DNA of 64,000 nucleotides from positions 66,027,084 through 66,091,083 of the forward strand of contig OY754329.1 of NCBI GenBank assembly GCA_963573305.1, given 5' to 3'. This DNA comes from Pyrrhosoma nymphula. Lineage: Eukaryota > Arthropoda > Insecta > Odonata > Coenagrionidae. Position numbers and translations under genes: made by a program. Below the pieces are notes generated by a model that did not search any database, was not told the origin of the DNA, and saw nothing but the letters and a program-made list of their open reading frames with translations. This document shows positions 35,260 to 48,988 of this stretch, one piece after another. The stretch's first letter is position 1. Every line of letters starts with the position of its first letter.

Positions 35260-37670
35260 TCATTTAAAAATGTTTAAAGTTAGGAACAATTATATTGTTC
35301 TCAAATTTGACAATAAATACTTATATAAACAGTAACTACAAGACTTATATGATGTATATGATGCAAGAATCTAACGATGTAAATTGAAATGCATGTTGTG
35401 ACTATGAAAATAAGCAATGATAACTTTTTGTTGATGACTGACTCACAACATGTTTCTATCTAATAAAAAACTAATATGCTTCATAATTAGATATGAATCA
35501 GTCGTTTGAATCGATTTTTTGGTATCAAAAACAATTAATTACTCAATTAACTACTTTCATACAGCTAACCTGCCCAATACTTCTTAAAATTTGGCATTTT
35601 AGATCGAGGACATTTTAAAAGCTTTAGCGTTTATGGACCGGTTCCGTGTTCCATGTATAATTCCCACTGGGCGTTACGAATAAGACCGTAATCATCTTTG
35701 GCACCTACTTTTAGGACCTCCACAGCTTTCCCAATCTTCCCATCCAATGCATCACGAGCTAGTCCTAAATAAACCGATCTCTGATTGCATTTCTGGTTCA
35801 AAAACCATCATCGTCCATCTTAAATCACTCAGCGCAGTGCAAATTCATTGAAATCGGGTGTCTTTCTTTTTCTCTTTAATATTCCTCGACGAGGAAATGC
35901 GTGTGAAGAGGCGCGGAAGCGAATTTCTTTATCCCTCCCCAAACGAACTCCCCAGAACTCCATTGTCGTCTCGCTGCCGCAATCAGCGGCTCGAAATACG
36001 CGATGAGAATAAGACGAGGAGGAGCAAGGAGAAGAAATCAAGATCCAGATGACAGTGCCTCCCATCCACATCTATTGAACAATTGACGGTGAAGCCGCAG
36101 AGCGATTTCCCCCATTTTCACGCGTGAGAAGAGGCTTAAACATGCCTGCGACCGCTTCACCCCAAGGAAATAATGAGTACGAAGTGGTATTAATAACACC
36201 GTTGTCGTTATGTGTTTAATGATTCAGCTTTTCTTAAAAACAGAATGTAGGTACCTACTTTGAATCTTTCTCAAAAATTGTATCAAAAGGGTTCTTTTTT
36301 TGCATTTAAAAAAGTGAAGTTGGATGGTGAACGTATTTGCATTTTTAAACGTATTTTAGCTTTGCTTTCTGGAAATAAGTTTTGCATCTTTTGTCTGCAA
36401 TCAAATTTCCTTTCTATGTTTCATTTTATTCTCAAAGTTAGGTCTTAAAATCAATATTGTGTCATTTTCTTATATTTTTGTAGCTTTTCAAAGAGTATGC
36501 CCTCTTTCAATTTGCGCAAGAAATTTTGTATCTTGTCTCAATACATTTCCTACTGAGTGTATATTTCCTTAGTGGTAATGAATAACCAAATGAAGGAAAA
36601 ACTATTTCACTGCAGCCAATTTTTGTCATGACAAAAATACTTATGTAAGATGCATGTTTTTGTGCGAAATAAAACGGTAGTGTACCAAATATGCAAATAA
36701 TGCATATTCACATACTAAGGATGGAGTAATTATTAAATTATAGCAATCAATACGAACGAAAATCATTCATAAAATAGAAATGATTCCTAGATTCAATAAT
36801 TACTCATATCCAAGCTGTGAAAATGGCAACAAATATATATCGTCTGATATGCAATAGTTAGAACGTTACTTTTATTCTTCGCAAGGTTAGAGGAAATATG
36901 AAAATAAGGAGTATTTTTAACTATATTTTTTCCTTTTATCATGAGTACGTCGATCGAGTAAAACCCACATTATATTAGCATTTATTTCGCTCAAAAAATA
37001 GAACCGAAAGAGAGCAACTAGGACTTTTTTCTCCAAAATGTGAGATAATGAAGCATAAGGTGTTTCTTGAACTTTCGTATAATCAAAGTAAAAGAGTAAC
37101 ACCATAATTTCTAATTCAAAAAGAAAAGTAATTTGAATTACGGCCCCAACCATGCTAATTAAAAACGTTTTCCTGGAGCAGCGAAACGTTAAATAATGAA
37201 CTTAACCGTGCTGTTACAATAAGTACAGTTTTCAATTCGGTGTTCCTAATAGATATTCAATAGAGTTGACATTTTATTTTTGCTCTTTAGTGGAGAATGT
37301 TCCTTCGTTATTCCACATCTCTTTTACATAATATAGAATCACGTCACGAAGTAAGCAAATTAAAACAGCCGTAATATTGAATCAATGCAACGCGGACTGA
37401 ATTTTAATGGACCTGGAACGTTTTTAAATCGTGTTTTGTTCCATTTCAATGGAATTCCACAGGCTTGCAGTTTATATGGCAAATATTCCACACTGTGCCC
37501 ATGTAGTCTAACTTTGGTTGAGTTCAATTGATTTTTTTGTCCATTTTAGTAATAAACTAAACAGTTTCGCCATAAAATAGGCTAACTTGATTTACGGCAG
37601 ATACAAAGGAAGAACCGCAGATTTTACCTTTCTGTTGACCTATCCCATAAGGACAAACCGTAACAGTATT
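35260..37670. other. Intergenic DNA with one GC-richer patch
   Basis: 35640-36130 is GC-richer and carries opposed 64- and 80-codon frames of basic, low-complexity sequence; neither is recognised. The remainder is AT-rich. Confidence 0.45.
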
Positions 37671-37671
37671 C

Positions 37672-37760
37672 AATGAATTCTCGGGTTTCCAACCGGGTTA
37701 GACTCTCCATTATGGCCGACGTTTCGATGCATCATATCATACGTATAGGTGTACTCGCTG
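37672..37760 (-). mobile_element. Solo Penelope terminus, same family as 26137-26993
   Basis: On the minus strand GAAACGTCGGCCATAATGGA (GAAAC at 37725-37721) is followed by GAGTCTAACCCGGTTGGAAA and CCCGAGAATTCATT. This matches the order GAAACGTCGG, AACCGGTGGAG, AACCCAAGAG of the right end at 26911-26993. The CTGATGA part is decayed to a TATGATATGATGC stretch. No partner arm or protein was seen. Confidence 0.6.
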
Positions 37761-37769
37761 AACTTGGAG

Positions 37770-39680
37770 GTACTCGTGCATAAAATGAAGTCAGAGAGAT
37801 GAAATCATACAAGAGAGGAGAGATAAAGATGATTAGTTTCTCTCTAGAAGTCCCCAACTGAGCCCTTGGATAACTTTGTCCGCTCATCAACGCATTACTC
37901 GTTCTCAGCGACCTTAAACTCTACACTGGCGAGTGCCACCAAGTTTTGCTATACCTAAAAGAAGAATTTTTCCCTTATGAAACAATTATTACTCTTGTAC
38001 AAATATCCTGCGCTATTTTTGTTAGCCATTTATCAGTGACCCATGTCTGATCCTTGCTAAGGTGCCAAGCTCTTTAAGGTCATAAGTAGGTAAGCAATTT
38101 TGGGCGATAGCTCGCCAGGAAGTGGTCTTTTCCTCATTCCAAGTTATATGCCCTACAACCTTTCGACAACTACCTACTGCTCTGGCCATCTCAAATAATA
38201 AAAATATAAAAAAATGGAAATTATTAATTGAATTGAAATGAGATTAATTAAAGCAATTTATTACGCGTTAGTGCTATAAAGTCAAGTTGTGGAGTCAGCT
38301 ATAGAGGTGCCAGCAAAAATTCTCATATTCCTATACTGATGCCTCAAAGAGAAATTGTGAGACAGATTGCTAGATTTGGCCAGCTAGATATGGACCAGTT
38401 TGGACCATAAATGCAACTACTTTGCAGCTATAAAATTACGTCATCTTTATATCATTGAGACGTTAAAAGTAATTACCTCAGAAATGGTTATAAACCAAGT
38501 TAGAAGCGAAACCGAATGTTTATACAATTCGATGTAAAAATACGTTTATATTGCCAAAGGTCGATGTGACTCTGTTCAAACATTTAATTATGTACAAAGA
38601 ACCGAAGTGATTCATTACATTACCTTATGATATCTTTAATACTCAGAGCTTAGCAACATTTATAAGGGAATTAGCATGAAAAAGTTAGATGCCGACACAG
38701 AAAATGTTTGTTGTTAAAATTTAGAAGCCAACATAAAACTGAAGCACGACATGATGAGTTTAAAGTTTGTTTTTACATAATTTTAATATAATTATACTTG
38801 TGTAATTGAATTGGTCCCAATTTATTTTTTTCTTTGATGTAAACTGAAACTGATATTTGATGTATTTAATGCACAGGCAATTCCTGGAGTGTATATCTGA
38901 ATAATACATTTTATTAATTTGTAGAAAGTTATAATTTGTGTTTAAATGGATAAATTAATGTGTCTTATACATATACTACTACTGTAATGGTTGGAAGTAG
39001 TAGTGTCCTAAAAGAAAGTCTTGAAGCTTCAAAGGCCCTGTTAATGTGAACATGGATTTAATTCTGTTAAACTTTGCTGAATTCCTCATAATGAAACACG
39101 TTTATAATTATTTTTACTGCAAGGTTTAAAGCATAGGATTGTAAATTGCCTCTCAGATTTCAGTGATGGCTACCTGGAAAAAATTGTACTAACCTTACGT
39201 AGAACGAAATTCAACCAGAGTAAAATGAATGATTTAAATTTCATCTCCCGGATTTTTTTATTCGCCACTATATATCTTCAGCATGCCAACTGGTCTAATT
39301 ATTAATTTGTATTTTTCAAATTTCCTTTACAAGGATGTAGAAAGGAAAATTATGGAGAAAAATCTGGCTTGCAAAAAAAAAATACCCAAGAAGACATTAA
39401 ATGCAAGCAACCTTGAATTTTAATATAATTGAAATAAAAATTCTGATGTCAATTAACTAGCAGCTGTCATTTTTTTATGTTCCCCCGGGTGAAAAGCTCG
39501 TTGGCTTTTGATTTTGTTGCTCATTTAGTGAGAAGACCAGAAACTGAGGTAATTAGCCAAATTGCTTACAGGTGTGTAGATTAATAATTTAAGGATTATT
39601 TTAGGGATTGGAGGAAGGTTGAAGGGATATCAAAGCAACAGCATTAAGCAACTCGGTGGAATACGCGTTCAACTTATATT
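37770..39680. other. AT-rich intergenic DNA
   Basis: No supported gene, RNA or repeat. A G/C-richer line around 37860-37930 is too short to interpret. Confidence 0.5.
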
Positions 39681-39689
39681 TCACCGTGG

Positions 39690-40035
39690 CAGTTCAATTT
39701 TCGGGTAGTAAAATTTTCGATAAATGTGCGAGAGATGCAAAAAGTTGATGTAATGGATGGAGTTGTCAATGAGCAAGTCCTGTTGTACACAAAACATGAT
39801 GTGTTGCTGCTTTGGAGCCCAGAGGAAATTACAGGGGCTCCGAGATAATTTTTGTACAGAGACAAGAAGAGTGAATTAGAGAGTACATATATCAAAGAGC
39901 AAGTTTGTGATAGGAAGAGAATGGGCGGATTAATGGTATGAATAGGATAAATAATGAACTAATTGAACAAGTGGACGATTTTGTGTATCTTGGGAGATAG
40001 TGAAAGATCGAAGGATAGAATTTGTAATATTTTAA
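39690..40035 (+). pseudogene. LINE reverse-transcriptase fragment, frameshifted
   Basis: Pieces in different + frames match the catalytic-palm part of an endonuclease-RT-type LINE. DGVVNEQVLLYTKHDVLLLW contains the remains of the catalytic YADD box, reduced to H-D. A stretch reading FGAQRKLQGLRDNF follows, then SKFVIGRE and NELIEQVDDFVYLG. Frame changes and stops interrupt it, so it cannot make an enzyme. Neither element end is visible. The small minus-strand frame at 39674-39895 is its shadow. Confidence 0.65.
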
Positions 40036-40127
40036 GGTGATAATTTAATGCCTCAAGGAAACCTAAATGTAGTATGTAGCGCTTATCAAGACTTTAGTGT
40101 TTGTCAAGGGAAGCAAAAATGCCTGTG

Positions 40128-40215
40128 ATAAACACCAAGATGATAAAATTCGCCATGAAACAATAATGTTATTTGACCGGGATATTTTGGTCCGCTTACT
40201 TCTATGACCTGATAG
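40128..40215 (+). mobile_element. Penelope-like terminus, same family as palindrome at 54915
   Basis: ACACCAAGATGATAAAATTC (40132-40151) is followed by GCCATGAAACAATAATG and TTTGACCGGGAT. The palindrome at 54915-55081 has CACCGAAGACGGTGAAATTC, GCCATGAAGAAATCATT and TGACTTGACCGG in the same order. GAAAC (40157-40161) is intact here, whereas the CTGANGA box has become CCAAGA. Single arm only. Confidence 0.55.
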
Positions 40216-40876
40216 CCTCATGATCATTATTCTCCTCCCCAAACGTCTTTGTACGCCGTTCCCCGAGTTGAAACCAACGCAATCTACTTTATTTAATTGT
40301 ATTCCCAATCGGAGCAAACTTCAAGCTTCCTATAACGTCACACATCCATCTGAGCGTTTTTGTTCATCCATCTGAACCATTTTGTTCTCCTGCAGGCACT
40401 TTTGGCGTATTCTTAATAAAAAATTAACCGACGGGGTCATTATAATTACTGGAAATAAAATCACACACCTACAGATTTTTTTAACCAGAATCCTAACAAT
40501 TCCAACTCACCAGGAGTGTCTCGTCATCTATCTCCATAGTCCCTTTTACCATCGTACCCTCATATCTGTACCCTGACTCGCACGACCCTCCCCGGTCCCA
40601 AACCTTCCCTAGGGCACCATCCCATTAAATCGCTCATTCCCATATTACCCCTGTCCCCTCTTTGCCCCTAATGTCATCCCTGCCATATGCGATAACGCTT
40701 TTACTCTCCGGACCACGGTGCTACCTTTGCAGTTCAGCTCACGAGGACATTTGTCACATTCAACCCGCTAATCCGCGACCCAACTACTGTGATGGGATAA
40801 TTCCTGACCCCACAGCGTTGGTTATTTTTGCTAATTAAGTTTATTATTTCTCTTAGTTAAGGTCTTCCTGATACGT

Positions 40877-41726
40877 ATATTTTGCTCTCACTAGTTCAGT
40901 TCTTGCAAATAAATTCCACGCTTTTACGTCGTAGATAAATACCTTCCTCCCTAAAACTACATTCATGAAATGTTATCTCACTCCATCGTGTAAGGGTGTT
41001 TTTCTGAAGTGGCATTTAGTCCACGAATACAAATGTTGGATTCCTTACCTTCCGTTTTTCCCATAAATATGCTGTGTATCACATATTTTCACAGAACTTT
41101 GGGATGATATTTTACTGATACCACTAAGTCCAAAATTGTGATTTTCTAATAATTCAACAATGCACCTGTTTATTTTAAGTCTAAAGCCCTTTGCTTTTAC
41201 CAACATGATTTTACCATATAGTGACGAAGGGTTAAGCTGCAGAAGGGACTGCTTGGTTTTCATTTTCACCCCATAAATATGCCGTTTCATCACAACTTTT
41301 CAGATCAATTTCATCTGATCAATGTGGAGATATATATATTCAAATCCACTAGTCTACTTGACACTATCACTATCATATTTATGCCAACTGACTGCTTAGC
41401 GTATGACTGATTATATTTGCATTTATTTTTGGTGTTTCATTTGACCTCAACAGCGTAACTGTTTCTAGTACGTACTGCTGTACGGTGAAATCTGTTATAT
41501 TCAATCAGGTTACATTGTAAAAACTTATGTATCCGTGTCTTCTACAAGGAACAGCAAGCAACATCTGCGGTTGGTTGATGTTTGTTGATTGTGTATTTTG
41601 TTCTCATTAGTTCAGTTTTACGTTAATACATTCCACGTTTTTACGTCATAGAGAAATACCTTCCTCCCTAAAACTAAGTTTATGGAAAGTTAGCTCACTC
41701 CATCGTGTGTGGGTTTTTTTCTGAAT
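40877..41726 (+). mobile_element. Element with about 130-bp direct terminal repeats
   Basis: 40877-41010 and 41592-41726 are direct repeats sharing TTCCACG.TTTTACGTC.TAG, AAATACCTTCCTCCCTAAAA, and CTCACTCCATCGTGT with a T-rich end. The 580-base interior has CCCATAAATATGC twice (41060 and 41271) and no coding region. The structure could be a non-coding LTR-type (TRIM-like) element or two copies of a repeat. LTR ends TG...CA and a primer-binding site were not evident, which favours the second reading. Confidence 0.5.
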
Positions 41727-41857
41727 TTATCCCCTCGTAACTGTCACATTTATTCCCCTAATTTTCTACCTACCATACGTTATAGCTGCTTTCTTTGCAT
41801 CATCAAACCGTAAATTTCAATAGAAGTGCAAATTAACGAAGTACCTACGCAAAAGTG

Positions 41858-41935
41858 TTTGAATACCGGACCTTTAAACAAAGGAACCGGCAACTAGACG
41901 GGTGTCTGAGTAACCGGACAGTCTGGCTAAAAACC
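41858..41935. repeat. Possible Tigger/pogo transposon end
   Basis: ATACCGGACCTTTAAACAAA, GGAACCGGCAACTAGACGGG and GAGTAACCGGACAG show the repeated ACCGGAC wording characteristic of Tigger-like terminal sequence. No partner end or transposase was found. Confidence 0.35.
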
Positions 41936-41939
41936 GTTC

Positions 41940-44900
41940 AAGTGGCAACATTGCTTCTTACTATTATCATTCCATAATCTCTTCCCCTTCCACCCTCATG
42001 ACTAAAACCTTCCTGAATTATCCTCCCATCCCACGTCAATTCCTTTTCTTTTCCCTCGCCAGAAGCGATTTGGATCTCGATTTGCGAGGGCTTCTGCCGT
42101 TTCCTCACCGACAAACTCTATCTGGCCATATCTCTCCACCCGACCATTCGCCGCATCCCGCTCTTGTCGTCCAGGAAACGCCTTCCCCCCCCACTCCACA
42201 CTTACTTTAGACGCTTTCAAGGATCTGGAATGGGGTGGATCAACGTCCTATTCAATCCACCTCCATGAGAGACAATGACTCTAGGAATGTCTTCCCGGAA
42301 CCGTAAGGTTTATCCCTCGTAATGGTGCAATCTTCGCATGATGATGATGCACCTCGATCTTTTTAGACCATATTGAAACACTATCCCTCCGATTTCAGTT
42401 CATATTATCTTCCGATACCTGCATTCATCGCACGAAACTAAGCCTTTCATTATCCATCGCAGACTCCACACTCATTTCAACTGGAGGTTTAAACTCTCCC
42501 TCAATTTTCCATGGCACACAAAAGGCAAATTTATTCGGGAAAATTGTGATTCAGAAAGTTTTCAGCAAATTTGGTTTAAGAGCAATGCGTCTTATAGCAA
42601 TGCATCATTGCAATTAATTATTGCATAATTTAATATGATTCCTTATCGCTTGAGCTGGTTTTTAAGAGTTTTAAGCCCAGAAGTTCATTGCCCTACGCTA
42701 TTTCATACCCAAGCCACTCATTATATGTGTCTAATTCATGCAGAATATATCAATATGATTTTACTTAACTTTTAAACGCAAATAATGGAAGAAGAATTTG
42801 ATAGTTCATGGTATTCCAGTGTCTAAAGAAGATTTGCCTGGATACTAAAATTAACTAACGATCATCATGTTTTTGGTTCATTAACCCATAGCCCTACTTT
42901 ATTTTATTTTATCCTTCATTTTATCCTGCAACGCGTTCTTATGATCTAATTTCAAGCTCTTGGCTATTATTTTCCATCACTCGTAATATGCTTGCTTTAG
43001 CTTGAATCTTTGTTACGACTGAATAGCTGTTTGACAAAGTTACTCCTGAGGTCACCACTAATTTTGAAGGCTTGCAATAGTTCTTTAAGTCTTACATTTC
43101 CTCCTTAAAGGAGGAGCGTATATTTAAATGTATGCTGGAATGTGGATACCACCGGCCGTACGTACAGAAAAATGTACGCTACATGTGGTATTTAAATCCA
43201 TTTTCTCCTGTGCGTTCAAAATTCAATCCGGCCAGCAAGGCCTGCAGCGAGACTTTTACTTCGTACAATAAAGATTAAAATTACGGGGTTCTTTTGTCCA
43301 ACGTGCACCATTACAATCAAAAAAGTTCAACGCATAAATGTCAATTTTCTTCCTGGAGTCCAAAGGACCTTGGAACTTTTGGTGATACGGCCGAAGTACC
43401 TGTAACAACACCATTGTTTTCGTTATTTCAACGATAAGTCCCCGGAATATACTAAGTTAAGTGCCATTTTCTGGTCCTAATTATTTTTTAATTTATTTAT
43501 TAGGCTCAGTGGCAATCCGCTGTTCAGGGATATTTTCTTGATTATTCCGATTTCTTAGTTAAACTCGTAATAAGTACGTGATACAGGGAGTAGGTAATGT
43601 ATTAAGGAATGGAAGGCCATGAGCTTTTGTGGGTAAAAATACATGGAATCCGAAGGAATGACATAGTCAGTGTACCTTGGTTTTCGGACAAATTCGTATT
43701 TTATTCATTCCTGGTATACTGATACTGGTTAAGGTAGGCATACGAGGAGAAATATTTTTTTAAAGGCCAAGTTCTTCCAAGTATTAATTACTCATAAACT
43801 AATGCTTAACATTATTTTATACTTTATTTCCGCTAGCATGCCGCCACTTTTATTATAAGCTGAGCATACATCCTGCCCTTCTCCACGTATCTTTTTGCAT
43901 TTAATGAGATATATGAGAGACATTAGGTTACCTACAGGTTATTACATGAAATGGCCGTAAAACACACCAATTTAATCTCTTATTGGATATTATTGATTAC
44001 TTTCTTCATTTGCCACTGAAGACAACAAAGTTCTCAGGGAAAAAAGGTAGTTAATGAATTACAAATTTAAGAAAGAACCTACTTGAAAAACATCGCAAAA
44101 TAACAGACATTCTCCTAATGAGTCCAGAATTCACGTGGTTTCATCTGTAATATTTAGGTTTCAATTTTATTAGCTTTATCGAGACTTAAAAATATGTTTT
44201 CCAACATTCAGAAGAGCTTTTAAATCTGAAAGCTCAAAGTCTTTCAACATGAAATACTTTAGTTCCAAAAGTCAAAGAAATAAACACCAAACAGACGAAC
44301 TGGATGCCATTATCTTAATAGTAATGATATGTAAATCTTTGAATCATTATAATTTACAAAGTTCCCACACTTTTGCCCACATTTTTCACCAAATAGAGGA
44401 TTTTTGCTGCGGATTAAACATTTTATATCGTATCCAGGACATGAGGCCCTTTAATTTGCGAGTCACTCTAAATGTAAACATCCCTTCATCGATATTTCCA
44501 CCCATTGAAATCCATATTCCACCCGCTCCATCAGACGATTGGCTCCATCAATGAAAAATCATGTTAAAGTTTTAACGTGTGCGGATTAGTAACGAGGGCG
44601 TCAATCACTTTACGGCGATGAGGATCGCTCGCTACTTGATCGATAAAATTCCAAGAGAACGCTTGAACTCAGCCCTCAGGGAATGCAGTCTAATCTAATC
44701 TGCTATCGCTTCAATCGTATTACAAATCAATTGAGAAAGAAAAGATTTTGTAGGGCAACAAGGTTAAAAGTTACATCGTCAGAAACTGTGCTGGTACTAT
44801 TTTAAATGTCGGTTGTGTTGGCTCTTAATAAATAAGTGAGGTGTCATTGGCTATTTTGTCAGCCTATCACATATTACGGAAAGAGATATTCTGCAAACTG

Positions 44901-47420
44901 CAACGTAATCATGCTATGTTTTGATACGCTTATCTACATCGCTCGGCCGTTTTCAAGAACCAAACGTTTGACAACCTTCAAACCTTATCAGTGTTTAATC
45001 CAAATATTGGAAAACTGCACAATTATTCACCACCACCATAACGTAGATATTAGGTTACATTTTGCACATATAATTTCATAGGTTCGACTACAGGTCGTTA
45101 ACGTCGACTTTCATAGAAAGTGCAAGTAAAGTTAATTTTCATCGCTTCCAGGCTCTATTTATTTCGCAAAATCTAAGTATTAATAATTTTCAATCAACAT
45201 AATCGAGATCTATTATAAATATTCCAATATTTCCTCAAATTCAGAGCTATCTATAAAATGATCTTTCCACACCATTGATGAAAAATGTACAGATTTAACG
45301 CCTAATAGTACCAAAAAAGCGATTTTTAAAATAATTGATTACGTTATGTGGTTGAAGAGTAAATCACACAGAAATTTATGCCGCAGGACATACCTTTGAT
45401 TTTACACGCCACAGAACTCCTGGAATCCTTCAACCCAACATTCTGATTCAATAATTTGCGATAATCGTATCCTGTGGCGTAAAGGCCGATGGGCAAAAGC
45501 TCGAAAGGTCACATCTCAGTTGAAGCTCATAAAATACCATCCAACCTCCCCTTGTTGCCCTTTACCGCCAGTAATCAAACGAGTGGTTGCGTGAGGCCAT
45601 CAGTAATTATGGAATAATAAAACTTCAGCGGGGCAGACCAGGTGGGTGGCCGAGAAATGCTGAACAACTTTTCACATAAAACTACGCGAGATTTTGCCTC
45701 ATGAATGAATAATCTCTTGCAATATAATAATAATCTGGTGCAGATGGGTGTGACATTGGCCCCACAACTGAAAAATTAAACCTATTAAATCCATTTTAGG
45801 AGAACGTGATGCAATTTCTTGGTAGGGAAATTTTAATATTTCCGGAAATTCGTCAAATTAAAGCTTTTCATTCAAAATAATCGGTGACCATGCGGCAATC
45901 GACGTAATTAACGTAATATAGCTCATTTCATCACGAAACAATGGCTTTATATTAAGGGACGCACAACAATGATGTCATGTTCTCATATTAACCGACTGCA
46001 CTGGATACCAACGCAACGGTGGTCTACATGGATGTTAAAACGCATCACGTTTTTATATAACACTTCAAAATCTATCACTTTCAGTACAAAATACCGTGTA
46101 TCAAAGTATTGTATCACTTAATGAAAGTTTAATTACAATTAAGTTGCACTCTACAATCTAAATTAAACCAACCGATATGAAATTCTAGATATTCATAGAG
46201 ATTTACACGAGAAGGGAACACAGCAAATGATGTGTGACTATCAGAAATACTAATGGCGTGATATTTTAGCCAAGGTAGATTGCTGAGAGATGAAGACTAG
46301 ACTACTATTTACAGCCTATCTTAGCCAGCAAAGCTTTATCAAAACAAAAAGAGGAACGTCATCTGATATATATTGGTCAAAGTATTTTACTAGCACAGGC
46401 CACAATGACTACACGGCAAGAAATTCCCCTAGTTATTGCCGATAGTTTTATCCATGCTCAATTATAGGAAATGTCCTTGGCAACCGGAAATGTTATTGGA
46501 ATATTTACATGATTTTTCCAAATATTTCAATGAGGGACATTTACAACTCTGACATAAGCAAACTTTAACAAGAGTTAACTTTTAAAAACATTGTCATGCT
46601 TGCAAAACAAATACAACTAGTAAATAGTGTGACGCAATTCATCACTATGTTTGACGGAATGAAAGAATGGTATTGAATGATTTGTATGGAAATGCTACCC
46701 CCTTAAGAAAAGTCGTATTATAAGAACTTTTAGGGCTAATATCCATTTAAGTCCATTATACAAGACTCTCATATCCACAGCATTCAATCATACTTTCATC
46801 CATCCACCATATATTTGACAAGCCTAAACTAAGAATAATTAGAATGAAAGCCAGGTTATATATAAATGAGCAATATTAAGTTTCATAATTCAATAGAAAA
46901 TATGACGGAACGACTCTAGAGCTAAATTAGAGTTTGCTCTCAGTTTTTCAACCATGCCAAAATGGAGACGATAAGACGATCGAATCGCACGCTTCGAGTA
47001 CGCTGACAGTAATTTGAAGCTATTTTTCTTTAAACTGACTTTAAAACTGCAAGGTTTTGGAATGTGTCATAAAGACAAATATGGGATTCCATGAAATATT
47101 TCTTCCCAATTCATGATGAATGAAATGGTGAAATGTACACGACGATGCAATTCATTATTATGATCTTCAATTAGTTCCTGATGTGACTAAATTCCCAGGG
47201 AAATAATAAAACATGATAGTTGAACGCTTTATGATTACGCTTCGGCATATTTACGTAGATTGTCAAATTGATATCATCTTTCATTTTACATAAATTCTAC
47301 TAACTCGACAGTTATTTATTTTCCCTCCTTTATAGATGTTCTTACAATTAGATAATATTCTGTGGGTGAAGATAAATATAGGGATTTGCTCATAACAAAA
47401 ATAAATATTATCTGGTAATT
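41940..47420. other. Intergenic DNA, nothing recognised
   Basis: A C-rich island at 42000-42300 gives opposed 70-72-codon frames explained by composition. The 101-codon frame at 44249-44554 and the 81-codon frame at 44836-45081 have no recognised domain or splice context. The rest is AT-rich. Confidence 0.45.
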
Positions 47421-47424
47421 TTCC

Positions 47425-47500
47425 ACGTTTGGAACCTGACCAGTTTCGATGCCTCTACACCCTGTATGACTTTGATAATGATGGGAAAACATCGAAAGAA
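47425..47500 (-). mobile_element. Penelope terminus remnant
   Basis: The minus strand reads GTAGAGGCATCGAAACTGGT, then CAGGTTCC, with GAAAC at 47447-47443 and a helix-III-like AC-TG-GT followed by C. A decayed inverse (GGGAAAACATCGAAAG, 47483-47498) lies just to its right, so this is probably the centre of an inverted pair. The CTGATGA box is not preserved. Confidence 0.45.
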
Positions 47501-47962
47501 TGAAAGCGTGAGAAATCAGTAACTATTCCATATCTTCGTTTTGAAATTAGAAATGTACGAATTTGCATGGTATGGTATTTATGTAGCATATATCTGCTCT
47601 AGTAGGAGTAGCGAAACATGGTGGCAATCGCCTGAGCGATGCGTAACGTCAAGAAGGGGAAGGCTAATACGGAAGGGGTTGGCTAAGGAGCGGAGTTGTG
47701 AACATAGAACATGTTAGGCAACGCTGAAAACATAATAGCAATTAGCTTGAGAGGGCAGGAAAGTTTCAGAGGTCCGTTTCAAGGCAACATTTACGAACGG
47801 AACTAAGCTGGATCAAAATGCACAGATGTTGATCGTAAACCATCGGAGAAGCCCATCAATAAAAAATGCATTAATAACAAAAGGCTTTGAGGCAAAAGGC
47901 AAAAATTATATTAATAACTTGCGTAAGAATTAATTCTCTCACGGTGAGTACTGATTATGAAA

Positions 47963-48200
47963 ACCTCTTGAGTTCAACACGGGGCTAATTCTCCCATTTA
48001 TCCAACGTTCCGATGGGGGTCTCCCTCATCATCAACAGGGCTATGATAATTCTAATATTTTGACACAGGATGAAATGTAGGTAAGACGATCAATTTTCAT
48101 GAGAATTATCGTAGCCCTGATGATGATAAGCGTGACGCCCATCGAAACGTTAGATTAAGTCGAGGAACAGACCCAGTGTTTAACCCGAGAAGAACTCACA
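47963..48200. mobile_element. Inverted Penelope-like unit with hammerhead-like motif
   Basis: The left arm (to 48051) and right arm (from 48098) are inverted, for example CAACAGGGCTATGATAATTC against GAATTATCGTAGCCCTGATG. On the + strand, CTGATGA (48117-48123), a T, a GAT...ATC stem II with long loop, GAAAC (48144-48148) and ACGT followed by T make a recognisable hammerhead-type core. The left arm holds a decayed minus copy (CTGTTGATGATG ... CATCGGAACG). The outer parts share AACTC-containing ends. No protein remains. Confidence 0.65.
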
Positions 48201-48599
48201 CAAAAGAGCGATTGAGTTCCTGTGAATGAGAGATTGAGCATTTTCAAAGTGGAAAAGAATACGACCTTAGAAACCCTGGGTTGTCAAACCCGTAGATGTC
48301 TTTACTTCCGCGTGTGGAACCAGTTCAAAGATAACGGATTCTTCCATTGAACTTAGTCATCTGCACAATGGCCACCATGTTCCGCAACCACTATATGCTG
48401 TTTCAAAATTGCATCGTGTGGCAGTCCGTTTCTCACATTCCTCCAGTGATTCATTGAGTTCCGCCGGAACGAAGTCATACTATGTTGGGGGTGAGTAACA
48501 GGGCTTCATTTGTAGCTTCTCCTCACGGTAATGATGAGACGTAGAGGAATAGAGAGATGACATTGTGAGAGCTCAAAGCTGTGAGAGTTCCCGTCCTTG

Positions 48600-48905
48600 A
48601 GCCATGAGCCTCCTCGTCTTTCCGTGCCCCCTTTCGCCATTGTCTGATCCCATTCTCTTCCTCCAACCATTGTTCTCGTCCTCCCTCACTTTCTCACCCA
48701 CCTACTTTGGCACTTGGTCCCTACGTCATCCCCGGCGTCTTCCTCCACCTCACGGCTCCCTGGGACCCTCTTGAATGTTGCAAGGAAGACACAACGAGCC
48801 CTTCACACCACTCTCAACTTCCCTTCATCCTCTCCATCCCGTGCACTCTTAACCCCCCCTCAAAGAGAGCTGCGAATAATGTTGCCAACATAGTTAAACT
48901 TTCTC
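48600..48905. other. C-rich island
   Basis: Pyrimidine-rich composition gives a 67-codon frame (48707-48910) with no recognised domain. It is of the same type as the island at 11230-11640. Confidence 0.4.
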
Positions 48906-48988
48906 GCTAGATTCGGCGACTAATTGACAAAAACGATAGCTTAGTATTTGTGTTCGAAGAGGATAGCACTGCAAACGAGGAAATAGTA

